NCBI RefSeq assembly: GCF_902635505.1
Contig: NC_045431.1
Span: forward strand, 99,389,988 to 99,453,987
Source of the DNA: Sarcophilus harrisii
Lineage: Eukaryota; Chordata; Mammalia; Dasyuromorphia; Dasyuridae
Direction: 5' to 3'
DNA length: 64,000 nucleotides
Made by a program: the position numbers and the translations under genes. Each line of letters opens with the position of its first letter. Position 1 is the first letter of the stretch. Positions 48,150 through 59,100 of the stretch are shown in pieces. The notes under the pieces are model-generated. The model was given only the letters and a program-made list of their open reading frames with translations. It made no database searches and was not told where the DNA came from.

Positions 48150-50450
48150 TTTTTGTTTATGGGGTGTTAGAATTTACTCAAAGATATGCTCTTTCATGGT
48201 GCTCCAATACATGAGACCATGGTCAGCTTGCGCCTCTTGGGGACAGTGAGGATCTCTCAAACACAGACAGCAGGAAGGTCAGACAAGTGGTCAGATGATG
48301 ACAGGGGACACTTTCCTGGGTGCAGAAGCCCATTACCTTACCCATACATAGTTCTGAGTCAAGAAAGGAACACTAATGCACTAACACACCAGCACTTGTG
48401 GTCCTGGGGAAGTAAGATCATGGATCCAGTGGGAAGAGAAAGGTTCTTATGATTGCTCATGGGAGAACTTAGGTCCAGGGCATAGAGGAGCAGTAAAATT
48501 ACCTGAGTTGCATTTACATGGCCAGAACAAGTGAGAATATTTGTAACCAAAGAGGAATAGGGACTATGGTTTCATTTCTGGGACATGGAAGATTGCTTAT
48601 GAAAATGTATGGACTAGAACACAGGGCAGGACAGCAGTACCCATAGTACTTTTTAAACATAGCACCTGGTAACAACTTAAAACTTCCACATCCCTCTACT
48701 AGCTCTGAAAACAGCAGTACCAAAAAAACCTGAATCTGTGGACAGTGCCCCGTCCACCCCAAGAGCTTTAAACAAAAAGTTAAAAATTAAAAAAACAGAT
48801 AAAAAAATGAGCAAACAACAACAAATTACTAAGTCATAGAAAATAGGGAAGATCAAAATCCAACCTTCCACCCCTAAAAAACCCAAAACAAAGTAGCTAC
48901 ATGAAAAACCTCAAAGAAAAATATGAAGGGTGAACTGAAGGATGAACATAAGAATATATATGCAGGGCTTATACTTAATACTATACACCAAAATAAGATC
49001 AATATGGGTCCATGATTTAGGCATAAAGAACCAGATTCTAAATAAATTAGAGGAACATAGTTTAGTTTACCTCTCAGACTTGTGGAAGAAATTTGTGACC
49101 AAAGATGAACTAGAGATCATTATTGATCACAAAATAGAAAATTTTGGTTATATCAAATTAAAAAGCCTTTGTACAAACAAAACTAACGCAAACAAGATTA
49201 GACGGGAAGCAACAAACTGGGAAAAACATTTTTACAGTTAAAGGTTCTGATAAAGGTCTCATTTCAAAATATATAGAAAATTGACTCTAATTTATAAGAA
49301 ATCAAGCCATTTTCCAGTTGATAAATGGTCAAAGGATATGAAGAAATTTTCAGATGATGAAATTGAAACTATTTCCACTCATATGAAAGAGTGTTCCAAA
49401 TCAATATTGATCAAAGAAATGCAAATTAAGACAACTCTGAGATACCACTACACACCTGTCAGGTTGGCTAAGATGACAGGACAAAATAATGATGAATGTT
49501 GGAAGGGATATGGAAAAACTGGGACACTGATGCATTGTTGGTGGAGTTGTGAACGAATCCAACCATTTTGGAGAGTAATCTGGAATTATGCCCCCCAAAC
49601 TGGGCATACCCTTTGATCCAGCAGTGTTACTACTGGGCTTATATCCCAAAGAGATCTTAAAGAAGGGAAAGGGACCTGTATGTGCATGAATGTTTGTGGC
49701 AGCTAGAAACTGGTGATTTTGTGGTGACTAGAAACTGGAAAATGAATGGATGCCCATCCATTGGAGAATGGTTGGGTAAATTGTGGTATATGAATGTTAT
49801 GAAAGAAATGACTAGCAGGATGAGTACAGAGAGGCTTGGAGAGACTTACATAAACTGATGCTAAGTGAAATGAGCAGAACCAGGAGGTCATTATATATTT
49901 CAACAACAATACTATATTATATGAAGATCAATTCTGCTGGAAGTGGCTATCTTCAACAATGAGAAGACCTAATTCAGTTCCAGTCCATCAATGATGGTCA
50001 GAATCAGCTACACCCAGAAAAGGAATACTGGGAAATGAGTATGAACTGTTTGCATTTTTGTTTTTCTTCCTGGGTTATTTTTACCTTCTGAATCCAATTC
50101 TTCCTGTGCAACAAGAGAACTGTTCGGTTCTGCACACATATATTGTATCTAGGATATACTGTGACATATTTAACATGTATAAGACTGCTTGCCATCTAGG
50201 GGAGGGGGTGGAGGGAGGGAAGGGAAAAGTTGGAACAGAAGTGAGTGCAAGGGATAATGTTGTAAAAAAAATTACCCATGTATATGTACTGTCAATAAAA
50301 AGTTATTAAAAAAAGAATACATATATATGTATGTATGTATGTATTGAATGCAAGCTCAAAAATAATTCCTGGAAAAGTTCAAAAAGGATTTTAAAAATCA
50401 AATGAGAGGTAGAGAAAAATTGGGGAAAAATAACAGTGATTCAAGAAAAT
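48150..50450 (+). mobile_element. L1 5' region/ORF1, split by a younger L1 3' end
   Basis: 48150-48940 resembles an L1 5' region with an ORF1-like start near 48808 (ATGAGCAAACAACAACAA). Sequence of the ORF1 coiled-coil region resumes at about 50345-50450 ('ttcaaaaaggattttaaaaa'). The intervening 48962-50312 is a separate L1 insertion, listed on its own. Confidence 0.55.
48962..50312 (+). mobile_element. L1 3' end inserted into another L1
   Basis: 1.35 kb of ORF2 C-terminus plus the 3' untranslated region. The frame at 48942-49241 encodes L1-like 'TKDELEIIIDHKIENFGYIK', and 49281-49616 continues with 'HYTPVRLAKM' and 'KTGTLMHCWWSCERIQPFWR', the classic L1 C-terminal Cys/Trp segment. It ends with AATAAA (about 50293) and an A-tail to 50312. 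The flanks AAGAATATATATG (48950-48962) and AAGAATACATATATATG (50313-50329) look like a target-site duplication. 5'-truncated. Confidence 0.85.
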
Positions 50451-50454
50451 TATT

Positions 50455-51825
50455 AATCCACTTTTGTTTTATGGCTGAGTTTATCCCATCCACATTCACA
50501 GGTATGATTACTGTGTGTTCCTCTCCATTCTATTCTTCTTCCTATTTATCTTTCTCTGTCTGCTTTCACTTTGTCTTTCCTAACCAGTGTTTTCTTCTGG
50601 CCATCACCTCCCCCAAGCTGCTACTCTTTCTCTCTGTCTCTGTCTCTCTCTCTTCTTATCCTCCTCCCCTCTTACTTCCCTATAGAGTAAGAAATTTCTA
50701 TATTTAACTAAATATGTTATTCCCTTTTTGAGCCAATTGCAATTAGAATAAGTTTCAAGTGATGCTTATGCCCTTCCTCTCATCTTTCCCGCCATGTAAT
50801 AATTTTTTGTATCTCTTCATGTGAGATAATTTACCCTATCCTAATTCTTCCTTTCCTCTCCTACTAGGGCAGTCTTCTAACTCCTTAATTTTGTTTTTTT
50901 TAGGTATTATTTCATCATAATAAACTTGCGTCTACAATTTATATTCAACTTATATCTTTTATCTATGTATGCTCCTTCTAATTGTTATAGTAATATATAG
51001 TTCTTAAGAGTTAACAAGTTATCTTCTTTTGTAAGGATATATAACAGTTCAACTTTCTTGAGTCCCTTAGATTTTCTCTTTCCTGTATCTTTTTATGTTT
51101 CTCTTGAGTCTTGTCTTTGAAAATCACATTTGTCTGCTCTGATCTTTTCATCAGTTATGCTTGTCAGTACTCTATTTCACTGAATATCCATATCCCCTTC
51201 CCTCTCCCCCCAAAAGGATAATGCTCACTTTTGCTGGATAGGGGATTCTTAAATGTAATCAAAGCTCCTTTGCCTTCCAGAATGTCATATTCTATACTCT
51301 CTGATCCTTTAATGTAGGAGCTGTTAAATTTTACATAATTCTAATTGTACTATTTGCATTATTTCTAGCTGCTTGCAGTATTTTCACTTGAAAGTGGGAG
51401 TTCTGAAATTTAGTTATAATATCCCTGGAAATTTTCATTTTGAGATTTCTTTTTAGAAGTGATTGGTAGATTTTTTTAATTTTGATTTTATTCTCTGGTT
51501 CTAAGATGTCCAGTTAGTTTTTTCTGATAATTTCTTGAAAGATGATTATCAGATTTTCTTTTTTTTTTTTCATCACAGCTTTTGGATGGTCCAATATTTC
51601 TTAAATCTCTCCTAGATCTATTATCCAGGTCAATTGTTTGTCCAGTGATATATTTCATATTTTTTCTTTATTCATTCTTTTGATTTTGTTTGCTTTGATG
51701 TCTCACGGAGTCATTTGTTTCCATTAACCAATTTTAATTTTGAAGGAATCGCTTTCTTCAGATAGTTTTTGTACCTTCCTTTCCATTTGAACAATCTACT
51801 TCTTCTGTATGCTTCCTTTACCAAG
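50455..51825 (-). mobile_element. L1-like LINE region, antisense
   Basis: 51150-51820 is homologous to the antisense L1 ORF1 region at 8140-8700 (shared 'ttgcagtattttcacttgaa'/'gtagtattttttccttgaa', 'ataatttcttgaaagat', 'tggtccaatat'). 50455-51150 is pyrimidine-rich non-coding sequence that accompanies it. No open frame survives. Confidence 0.55.
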
Positions 51826-52270
51826 ATTGGTATGAACTGAAGTAAAGTTAGCTGAGCCAAATCATCATCCACAATAAAAACAATATTGTGTAGTGATCAA
51901 TTGTGAAGGATTTAGCTATTTTCAGCAAAATGAAGAAACAAAATAATTTTAAAGGATTTATGCTGAAAAGTACTATCTACCTCCAGATAGAACCAAAGGA
52001 ATCTGTAGATTTTTAAACTTCTTCTTCTTCTTTTTTTTTTGGTTTCTGTTTACTTTTGCACCATGACTAAAATAGAAATATGCTTTGTGTAACTGCAAAT
52101 GCATAAGCTATAGCAAAATAGTCACCTTCTCAAAAAATGAGAGAAAACTTGAAATTCAGAGGAAAAAAGGAACAAAATTCAGCACTCAAAAATGATAGAA
52201 AATATATTTTAAAAATTCTTTTTACATGTAATTGAGAAAAATAAAAAAGAAAATACACTGAAGGATGAAT
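51825..52270 (+). mobile_element. L1 3' end, 5'-truncated
   Basis: The same subfamily as 2390-2800 ('gctgaaaagtactatctacc', 'ctccagatagaac', a T-rich block, then 'tttacatgtaattgagaaaa'). Lies just downstream of the TRIM gene in the opposite orientation. A second short piece (about 52130-52190) interrupts it. Confidence 0.65.
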
Positions 52271-52515
52271 ATAATATATGTGTCTGTGTATAGAGATAAT
52301 ATGTGTACACATAAACAGGAGTCTATTTTAGAAATGTATAGTGTTAGTATATGATGTCCAATTCTATTTGACATAAGAAAATATTATGTTTCCCTTCATA
52401 GATTGGTTTTGGTATTCCTGGTGATATCAATTAAGTTTCAGTGAGGTGAGACACATAGGGTTTTGATACAAAATGAGATACATTAGAATTGTTACCAAAT
52501 ATAAAAAAGTTGGCC

Positions 52516-52552
52516 TTTATTATAATTGCTTTTGATAATACAGACTTTTATT
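52516..52552 (-). terminator. Polyadenylation signals of the intact TRIM gene
   Basis: On the minus strand two AATAAA hexamers lie at 52547-52552 and 52516-52521, about 110 and 140 nt after the stop codon. Either could define a 3' end near 52495-52535. The neighbouring sequence is conserved in the pseudogene copy (about 32610-32640). Confidence 0.6.
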
Positions 52553-52662
52553 AACAATTTCAACATGGAGTTTAAAAGAATAGAAAATCACTTTCAAAAT
52601 CATTTCCAGTCACTTGTCATTGAGAGGTTCCCATAATAATTAGCATCAGTGACAGTCCTATA

Positions 52663-53180
52663 CTAATTACTCTTGGGGCAGATAATGAGCGATCCAGGAA
52701 TATTTTCTTGGTTATGAATGGAAATACAGAAGTAAGGGCGAAGAGGCCCTTGAAAAACTGTTTTTGGGGAACTATAGATATAGATTTCTTCTGTGGCATT
52801 GTAAAATGTTACATTTCCGTCTTCATAATCAAGAAAGATGCCCAACTTCTCAATTGCCTCACTCACAATATCGTCTCTCTCTGAAGCCCACATGAGGAAA
52901 TTATCCTCAAATCTGAAGCCTTCTAGAGCAATTATATCTTCAACTAATATAGAGAGGTTTCCCCTTGTGCTAAGTGGATCTTGACAGACCCCCACTTCCC
53001 ATTTTATATTATCCCCTAACTCCACTTCCCAGTAATGTCTGCCTGAAGTAAAGGTTTGGGCTCCCAATACACCAACACCACCATCTCTTTCATTGTTAGC
53101 GATACCACACTTGAGCTGTTTCAAATCTTCAGATACAATGAGATGAGGACCGACTGTTTCAGGATCGAGTGTTATATCCC
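52663..53180 (-). CDS. TRIM coding exon 6: PRY-SPRY domain
   Basis: 518 bp, opened by the acceptor TTTTCTCTAG and closed by TAG at 52663-52665. It completes the Arg codon begun by exon 5. Residues 291-462 hold a complete PRY and SPRY, including HYWEV, WEVGVC and the LGIFLDYE...FYN core. No separate 27-33 bp exon precedes it, as some TRIM genes have; the direct join keeps frame. Confidence 0.9.
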
Positions 53181-56100
53181 CTAGAGAAAAGGGGGAAGAA
53201 GGGATAATTAGATTTGGTTTGCAGACCTTGGAGGTTAAAACAAAAACAAAAACTTTTTTTTGGATCCTGAACTATCTCACACTAAGGGATTTTAATCAAA
53301 ATCTATGTGGGATTATGTAAGAACTCTCAAGGGGATTGACTTGCCTCTAACATATATACATGGCCTCTAACATATATACATTCCTGATATGTAAAATGAA
53401 GGTAGGATTCAAGCAAAGGAACTTTTGGACGCTTCCAGTTTTAAATCCAACATTCTGTGTTTGAAAGCATTTATTCATTATTTAAGAATTTAATATTAAA
53501 CACTATTTCATAATTAAGACTGCAGTATTAAACACGTACAATGGTCAAGCAGAACATTAGGCATTAGAAAATAGATAGTATGTATTTGAATGAGATATTA
53601 TATTGGCATGATAATTTATAGTGTGTACTAACACAGGTAGGGAGTATAAACATACAGCTTTTGGGGGAAACAACATTTTTGTAGAAAGACATTTTACAAA
53701 GACAAGGAAAAGGAAGTATTCACTTTTCAATTCTTCCATAGATCCCTTTCCTCAGGAATCTTTCCTTAGGAAAGAAGGAACTTGAGACCTATATAGATAC
53801 ATAATCAAGATAGTGAAAAATGCAGCACACTAAGCATCTAAAAACAGTTACAAATTTGGATGGTAGAAGAGATGAAGGGAAGAATATGCCCAAGAAAAGA
53901 GGTACATATGGAAAGATTAAGAAAAGAAGGAAGGAAAAGGGTGAGAGAGGGAAGATAAGATAGAGAAAGGGAGGAGAAGAGAAAAGCAGGTTTGCGGATC
54001 AGGAAGCCCCATATATGTGAAGACCTGGATAACTACTTGAAAACCCTTGAAGCAGAATTAGAGACAAATGGTTTGAAAATGATGACAAGGAAAGAAGGCA
54101 TGTTGGAAGTTTGGTAAAGTGTTTAGAAGTATAAGAAATGATGAAAGGGGAAGAGACTTTAGGCAGTAGAATAATTTGATGGAATCTGAATAAAATTGAA
54201 GGTTTGTCAGTAATTCTAGGAATGATGGATTGAAAAGGGACAGATTAGAGCATCAAGAACATCAAGGAATACATTATAACAGTTCTATTGCTATTCCAAT
54301 ATAGCAAGCATTGAGGAATGGGGTGTTGCTGAAGGGCAATATTCCTTATTGAAATACTTGGGAGAAATATGTTACCTGACAATTCTAGAGATGAAATGTC
54401 ATTCTATTACTCCATACCCAATTCCTTTGAAATATCTGCCTTCCTTAATCTGTCACCTCTACCATCTCTCTCTTGTTTTAGAGAAGGTGGAGTCTTCTTC
54501 CTTGCTTGGAGTTTTATCTCCTACAATTTTCTTTATCAAACAATTTATTTTCTATGACTCTGAGAGGAAATCCTGCCTTTTCTCAGGAATATTAAACTTT
54601 AGTCATCTAGTTCTATAAATTTCTTCTTTCCCCTAATCTTTAGGGAGAAAAAAACCTCATGAGTGAGCAATTTTGGTTAATCCCAAATTCCTTGTATAAC
54701 CTCAGAACTGGATATAGAACATCTGAGAGAACTCAGGAACCTCAAGTTGGTTTCTTTTTAGACATGTTCACAAGCTACCAAAAAAGAAAACTAAGACAAG
54801 AGAAGAGGGACTGAGTACTAAAGAATTCTCAGTATAAAAAATGCCCACTACAGATTCTCCACCCCCTGCCCCCAATCATTAACCTTTTTCCCACCAGACT
54901 GAAAGGCAAAATTTTTGAAGAAGAAATGGACCTGCAACAGGAAATACCCAAACTTCATCCTTCCTAGATAACAAATCATCACAAAGATTAGTATGACATT
55001 AAAAAATATATGTAGAATTAGGAGAAATCTTAAAAGCCATTCTACAAAAGAGGAAATGGTGACATTTTTAATAAATAAGCTAATCAAAAGAGAAAAAATA
55101 TAAAGTCAACAGTAATATTCAAATGAATAGACAATCACTTTTAACTAGACGGATAACCTTATATCTATTAATTAACAGATATATCTATTAATGGGCAAAC
55201 ATAATAAAACATAGATTAATTTAAGGTTAGTGGTGAAGTAAGACATTAGGCCAATGAATTTACTGCTTGTAAAGGTGTGAAATGGTGTGGTTATTTAGGA
55301 AAATAGTTGTAATAATGAATGAGACGAGTAGGATCCTTCAGGCTTGTGGAGATGTCAAACTGGAAAACTGAAAAACACATTACCAGTCATAAAGATAGCT
55401 CAATGGAACAGTGGATAGAGTAGCATATGGCATAGTCATAAAGCACCAGTTCTGGAATCAGGATGACCTAGATGAAAATTTGGCTTCAAAGCTTTACTAG
55501 CCATGTAATCTTGGGCAAGCCATTTAAACTTATCTGCCTTAGTTTCCTCTAGTTGATCAGGAGAAGAAAATGGCAAGTACTTCATTCATTTTGCCAAAAC
55601 ACTAGGGTCATAAAGTGAAAGATGCAACTGAAATGACTGAAGAAGTCAAATGAAAATAACAATGATTTGTATGGAACAGCAGAGACTGAGGGAAAGGTCA
55701 TTTGTGCATGCTAGTACACACTGAGAAAATCCATTGCAAACAATATGGGAACTCCTAGGAATTTCCCAAATGTTAATTGGGACAGCTATGGAAGACTTAC
55801 TGTAGTGTCTCAGGAGCATTTTTTTGAAGCCAGTGGTGCGGTACGTGGTCCAGATTTCAGGACCATCCTCCAGATCTGGTTCTTGATCTAACAACTCCTC
55901 AACTCTACAAATGAGAAACGTTTGGTTACATTTGTTCTACACAAAGCTTTATTATATTTCAGAAAAGTAAACCCCAATTAGCCATTTTAAAGAATCAGAT
56001 TCCTTTGTATATTCTGTATTTTTTAACTTAGTTGACCACTGAACAGAAACTTACCCTTCCAATGAGCTTTTCACACCCTGAAGGGAGAAAATTTTAAAAA

Positions 56101-59100
56101 GAGAGATTTAGTGTTCTGTTATTTAGTCTATTTTTATAATGTTGTCTTTCTCAGAGCCCAGACACACCTCCCCACAAATTTGTCATGCGCTTGGAACTTT
56201 TTCTCATGGACATTACCATATTTTCATGATTTAAATCTGTACCACATTGTTTAGAACTAGCCTTTGCTTGTTTTCTGGTTGCTCTCATGCCTCTGCCTTA
56301 CTCTTATAAATGGAGAAATGACTCCCTTTCAAGAGAAGTGCCACACTGCCCTGTTCTTCTCTCTCTCCACTGCACTAAAAATGTTTCTGATAGAATCAAA
56401 CTTTTACGTACCCTCAATGATAAAAGAGCAAATGAATTAGTTGGAAAAGGTTTTGGAGTCTGGGAGACTGATAGTAACCCATTTTATGGTTGGTGTGAGT
56501 GAGAAATGTTGGTTTTGAAATCAAAGGGGCATGGTTTCATCTTCACAAAAATGAAATTTTAATAGAACTCAGAAGCTCAAATGAGTTTTGCTTCCAGAGG
56601 ACTTTTGGTAATGAAATATTAACTGGCCAAATACTGATGTGCCAAAGCCCAAATCTAAGAAATAATCAACTCTCACCTAAACTAGAAAGGTAATGAGCTG
56701 GCTATTTATTGGGATAAAAATAAAATCCTAGAGTTAGAAAAGATCTTGGAGGTCATCTAAGTCAAGCCAACCCTAATATTTGAAGAGTGGTTATAGAACA
56801 TTATGCAAATGGTCAGTCAGCCTCCTTTGTGAGACTTTCCATGGCAGAGAAATCATCACATAATTTGACAAGATTATTTTGGACAACACCTATGCAGAGT
56901 GATAGTATAGCTTCATATAGAACTTGGACATCAAAAAATTAAAACACAAGCTTAGACATTGCTTTTGATGCTCTCTTTGTGTAATTCTAGACATGCCTCT
57001 TACATGAAAGATTCCTAGACATGCCTCTTACATGAAAGATTATAAAATCTCTTAAGTTCTTCAAAGGATCACAGTGACCTACAAATAAGACATGTCAGAA
57101 ACTCAAAAGCACAAAATTACTTAGAGCAATTATTTGATAATGATTGTTTTTTATACAACTCATTTGTTCTGGTTCTGCCCCCTAGTACTTAGAAAAACAA
57201 ATCTAATCCTTAGTGATAAAGTCAAATACTTGACATCGTTCCTAATACTTCAATTTATAAACTGATGCTCTGGGATATTTCAATCCTCTCTCCCATTCAG
57301 AACATTTTCTTCTTGACTCATTTCATGTCCTCATTGTAATTCTCCAAATTTTGCACCATGAAGAGAAATCAAGCCTCTGGATTAATAATTCTCAAAAAAT
57401 TTAAGCCACTTCACTGGAAATCTCCCAACCCAGGAGTGGAATCTCTTTTCAGCTTTGCCATCTAGAGCTAGTAGTTCCTCAGTTCCTTGGAGATATAGCT
57501 TATGCTGGCCACTTTTTTTTTCATTCATTTCTCCTTCAACTGCTTTGCTTTTCTCCTTCAAACTAATATATATTAAGTTTTTTTTTTCTTTTTGATCGAC
57601 ATTTCCAATAGGGTTGGCTTGGCTTAGATGACTTCTAAGATCTTTTCTAACTCTAGGATTCTATTTTTTTTCCCAATAAATAACCATTCCATTATCCTTC
57701 CAGTGGGGGATAGGTCAGGGCTGATGACTTCTTAGCTTCTTTGGGCTTTGGCATGACAATGCTTGGCCAGTTAATGCTTTATTACCAAAAGACCCTGGAA
57801 GCAAAACTCGGTTTGAGCTTCTGAGATCTATTAAAATTTCATATTTGTGAAGATGAGGCCATGCCCCTTTGATATCCTTTCAAATAAATTTTTTGCTGGT
57901 TGTCACTTTGGATTGTTTAATTCTCTTTACTATTATTTGCAGAGTCTAGTATAGTGCCTGACATATAATAGGCATTCTAGAAATGCTTAATTCATTGTCA
58001 ATTTAAAAATAAATGTGCTCATGGCCAAATATCATGCTTTACTATAAGGAATTATAGAACTGCTAACCATTTTTTCTGAAAAAAGTTGTTAAAGACAATC
58101 TATTTGACCTCTTTTCATGAAAGCAATGGTGTCATACTATAAAGGTATGGAGTTAAAAGCAAGTTCAATCAATAACAAATTTAACATGAGACAAATATGA
58201 GATAGGTATTGGAAATTATAACAAACTTTGGCTTTAAAGTGTCTTATCCTTTTAGAATTCCTGTGCTATTCTGATTACTGAAAATTTACATCCAGCCAAA
58301 CTCAAAAGAAAAGAAAAATACATTTGAAGAATCAAGTGGAAAGCCTGAACTGACCCATTCTATACCAATTGGTCATGATACCTTTGTCTTAGTGTTCTTT
58401 AGGTGTTTAGACAGGTAACTTTTGTTTATCATTTCTAAAGAAATAGAATATATCTTTTTTATCCACTCACCTTGATCAATTCTAATGGGTTCTTGTCCAT
58501 TTTTTCCTGGATGTCTAAAATCTTTGTTTGAATAAGCTTTATTTGTTGTGAAAATTCGTCCTTTTTCTTCTCATTCTTTTCCTCTTTATCTCTGGTTTCC
58601 TGCTCCAATAATTGTAGGTGTAATCTTTTTTCATCCTCTAAGAACTCATGTATTTTCTTGTATTCATATTTAAGTGCTTGTTTAAAACAAAAAAAATTAT
58701 CCTGTCCCAAGAAAAGATAGGATAAAGAAGTAAAAAGTCCATGATAGGAAAGGTGAATGGCAAACATTTGTGCTCTCTATTGAAAACTATTGGATAGTCA
58801 AAGAAGACCCATGAACTCTGGTGCTAGGCTCTTCTTTTTTACTACTAGGCCTGCATCTTCCATTTCAGGCCTTTTAAGGTACATTGTTTCTTGAAGGTCC
58901 TTTTCTTAGGGATTAGTTAACAATGGAAATGATAGAGAAAAATATTGCATAAAGGAAAAGTTTTCAAAATATGCCAGAGAACATTTTACCCCTCAAAATA
59001 CCCATATACTTTCTAACCCTTGTTTCTTCATACATATATTTTCTTAGATCACATGAAAACCAAAGGTATTCTACTGGCATTGGATATCAGATTATTCATT

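Noticed and set aside
49281-49616. 111-codon frame
   Set aside because: C-terminal end of L1 ORF2; transposon, not a host gene.
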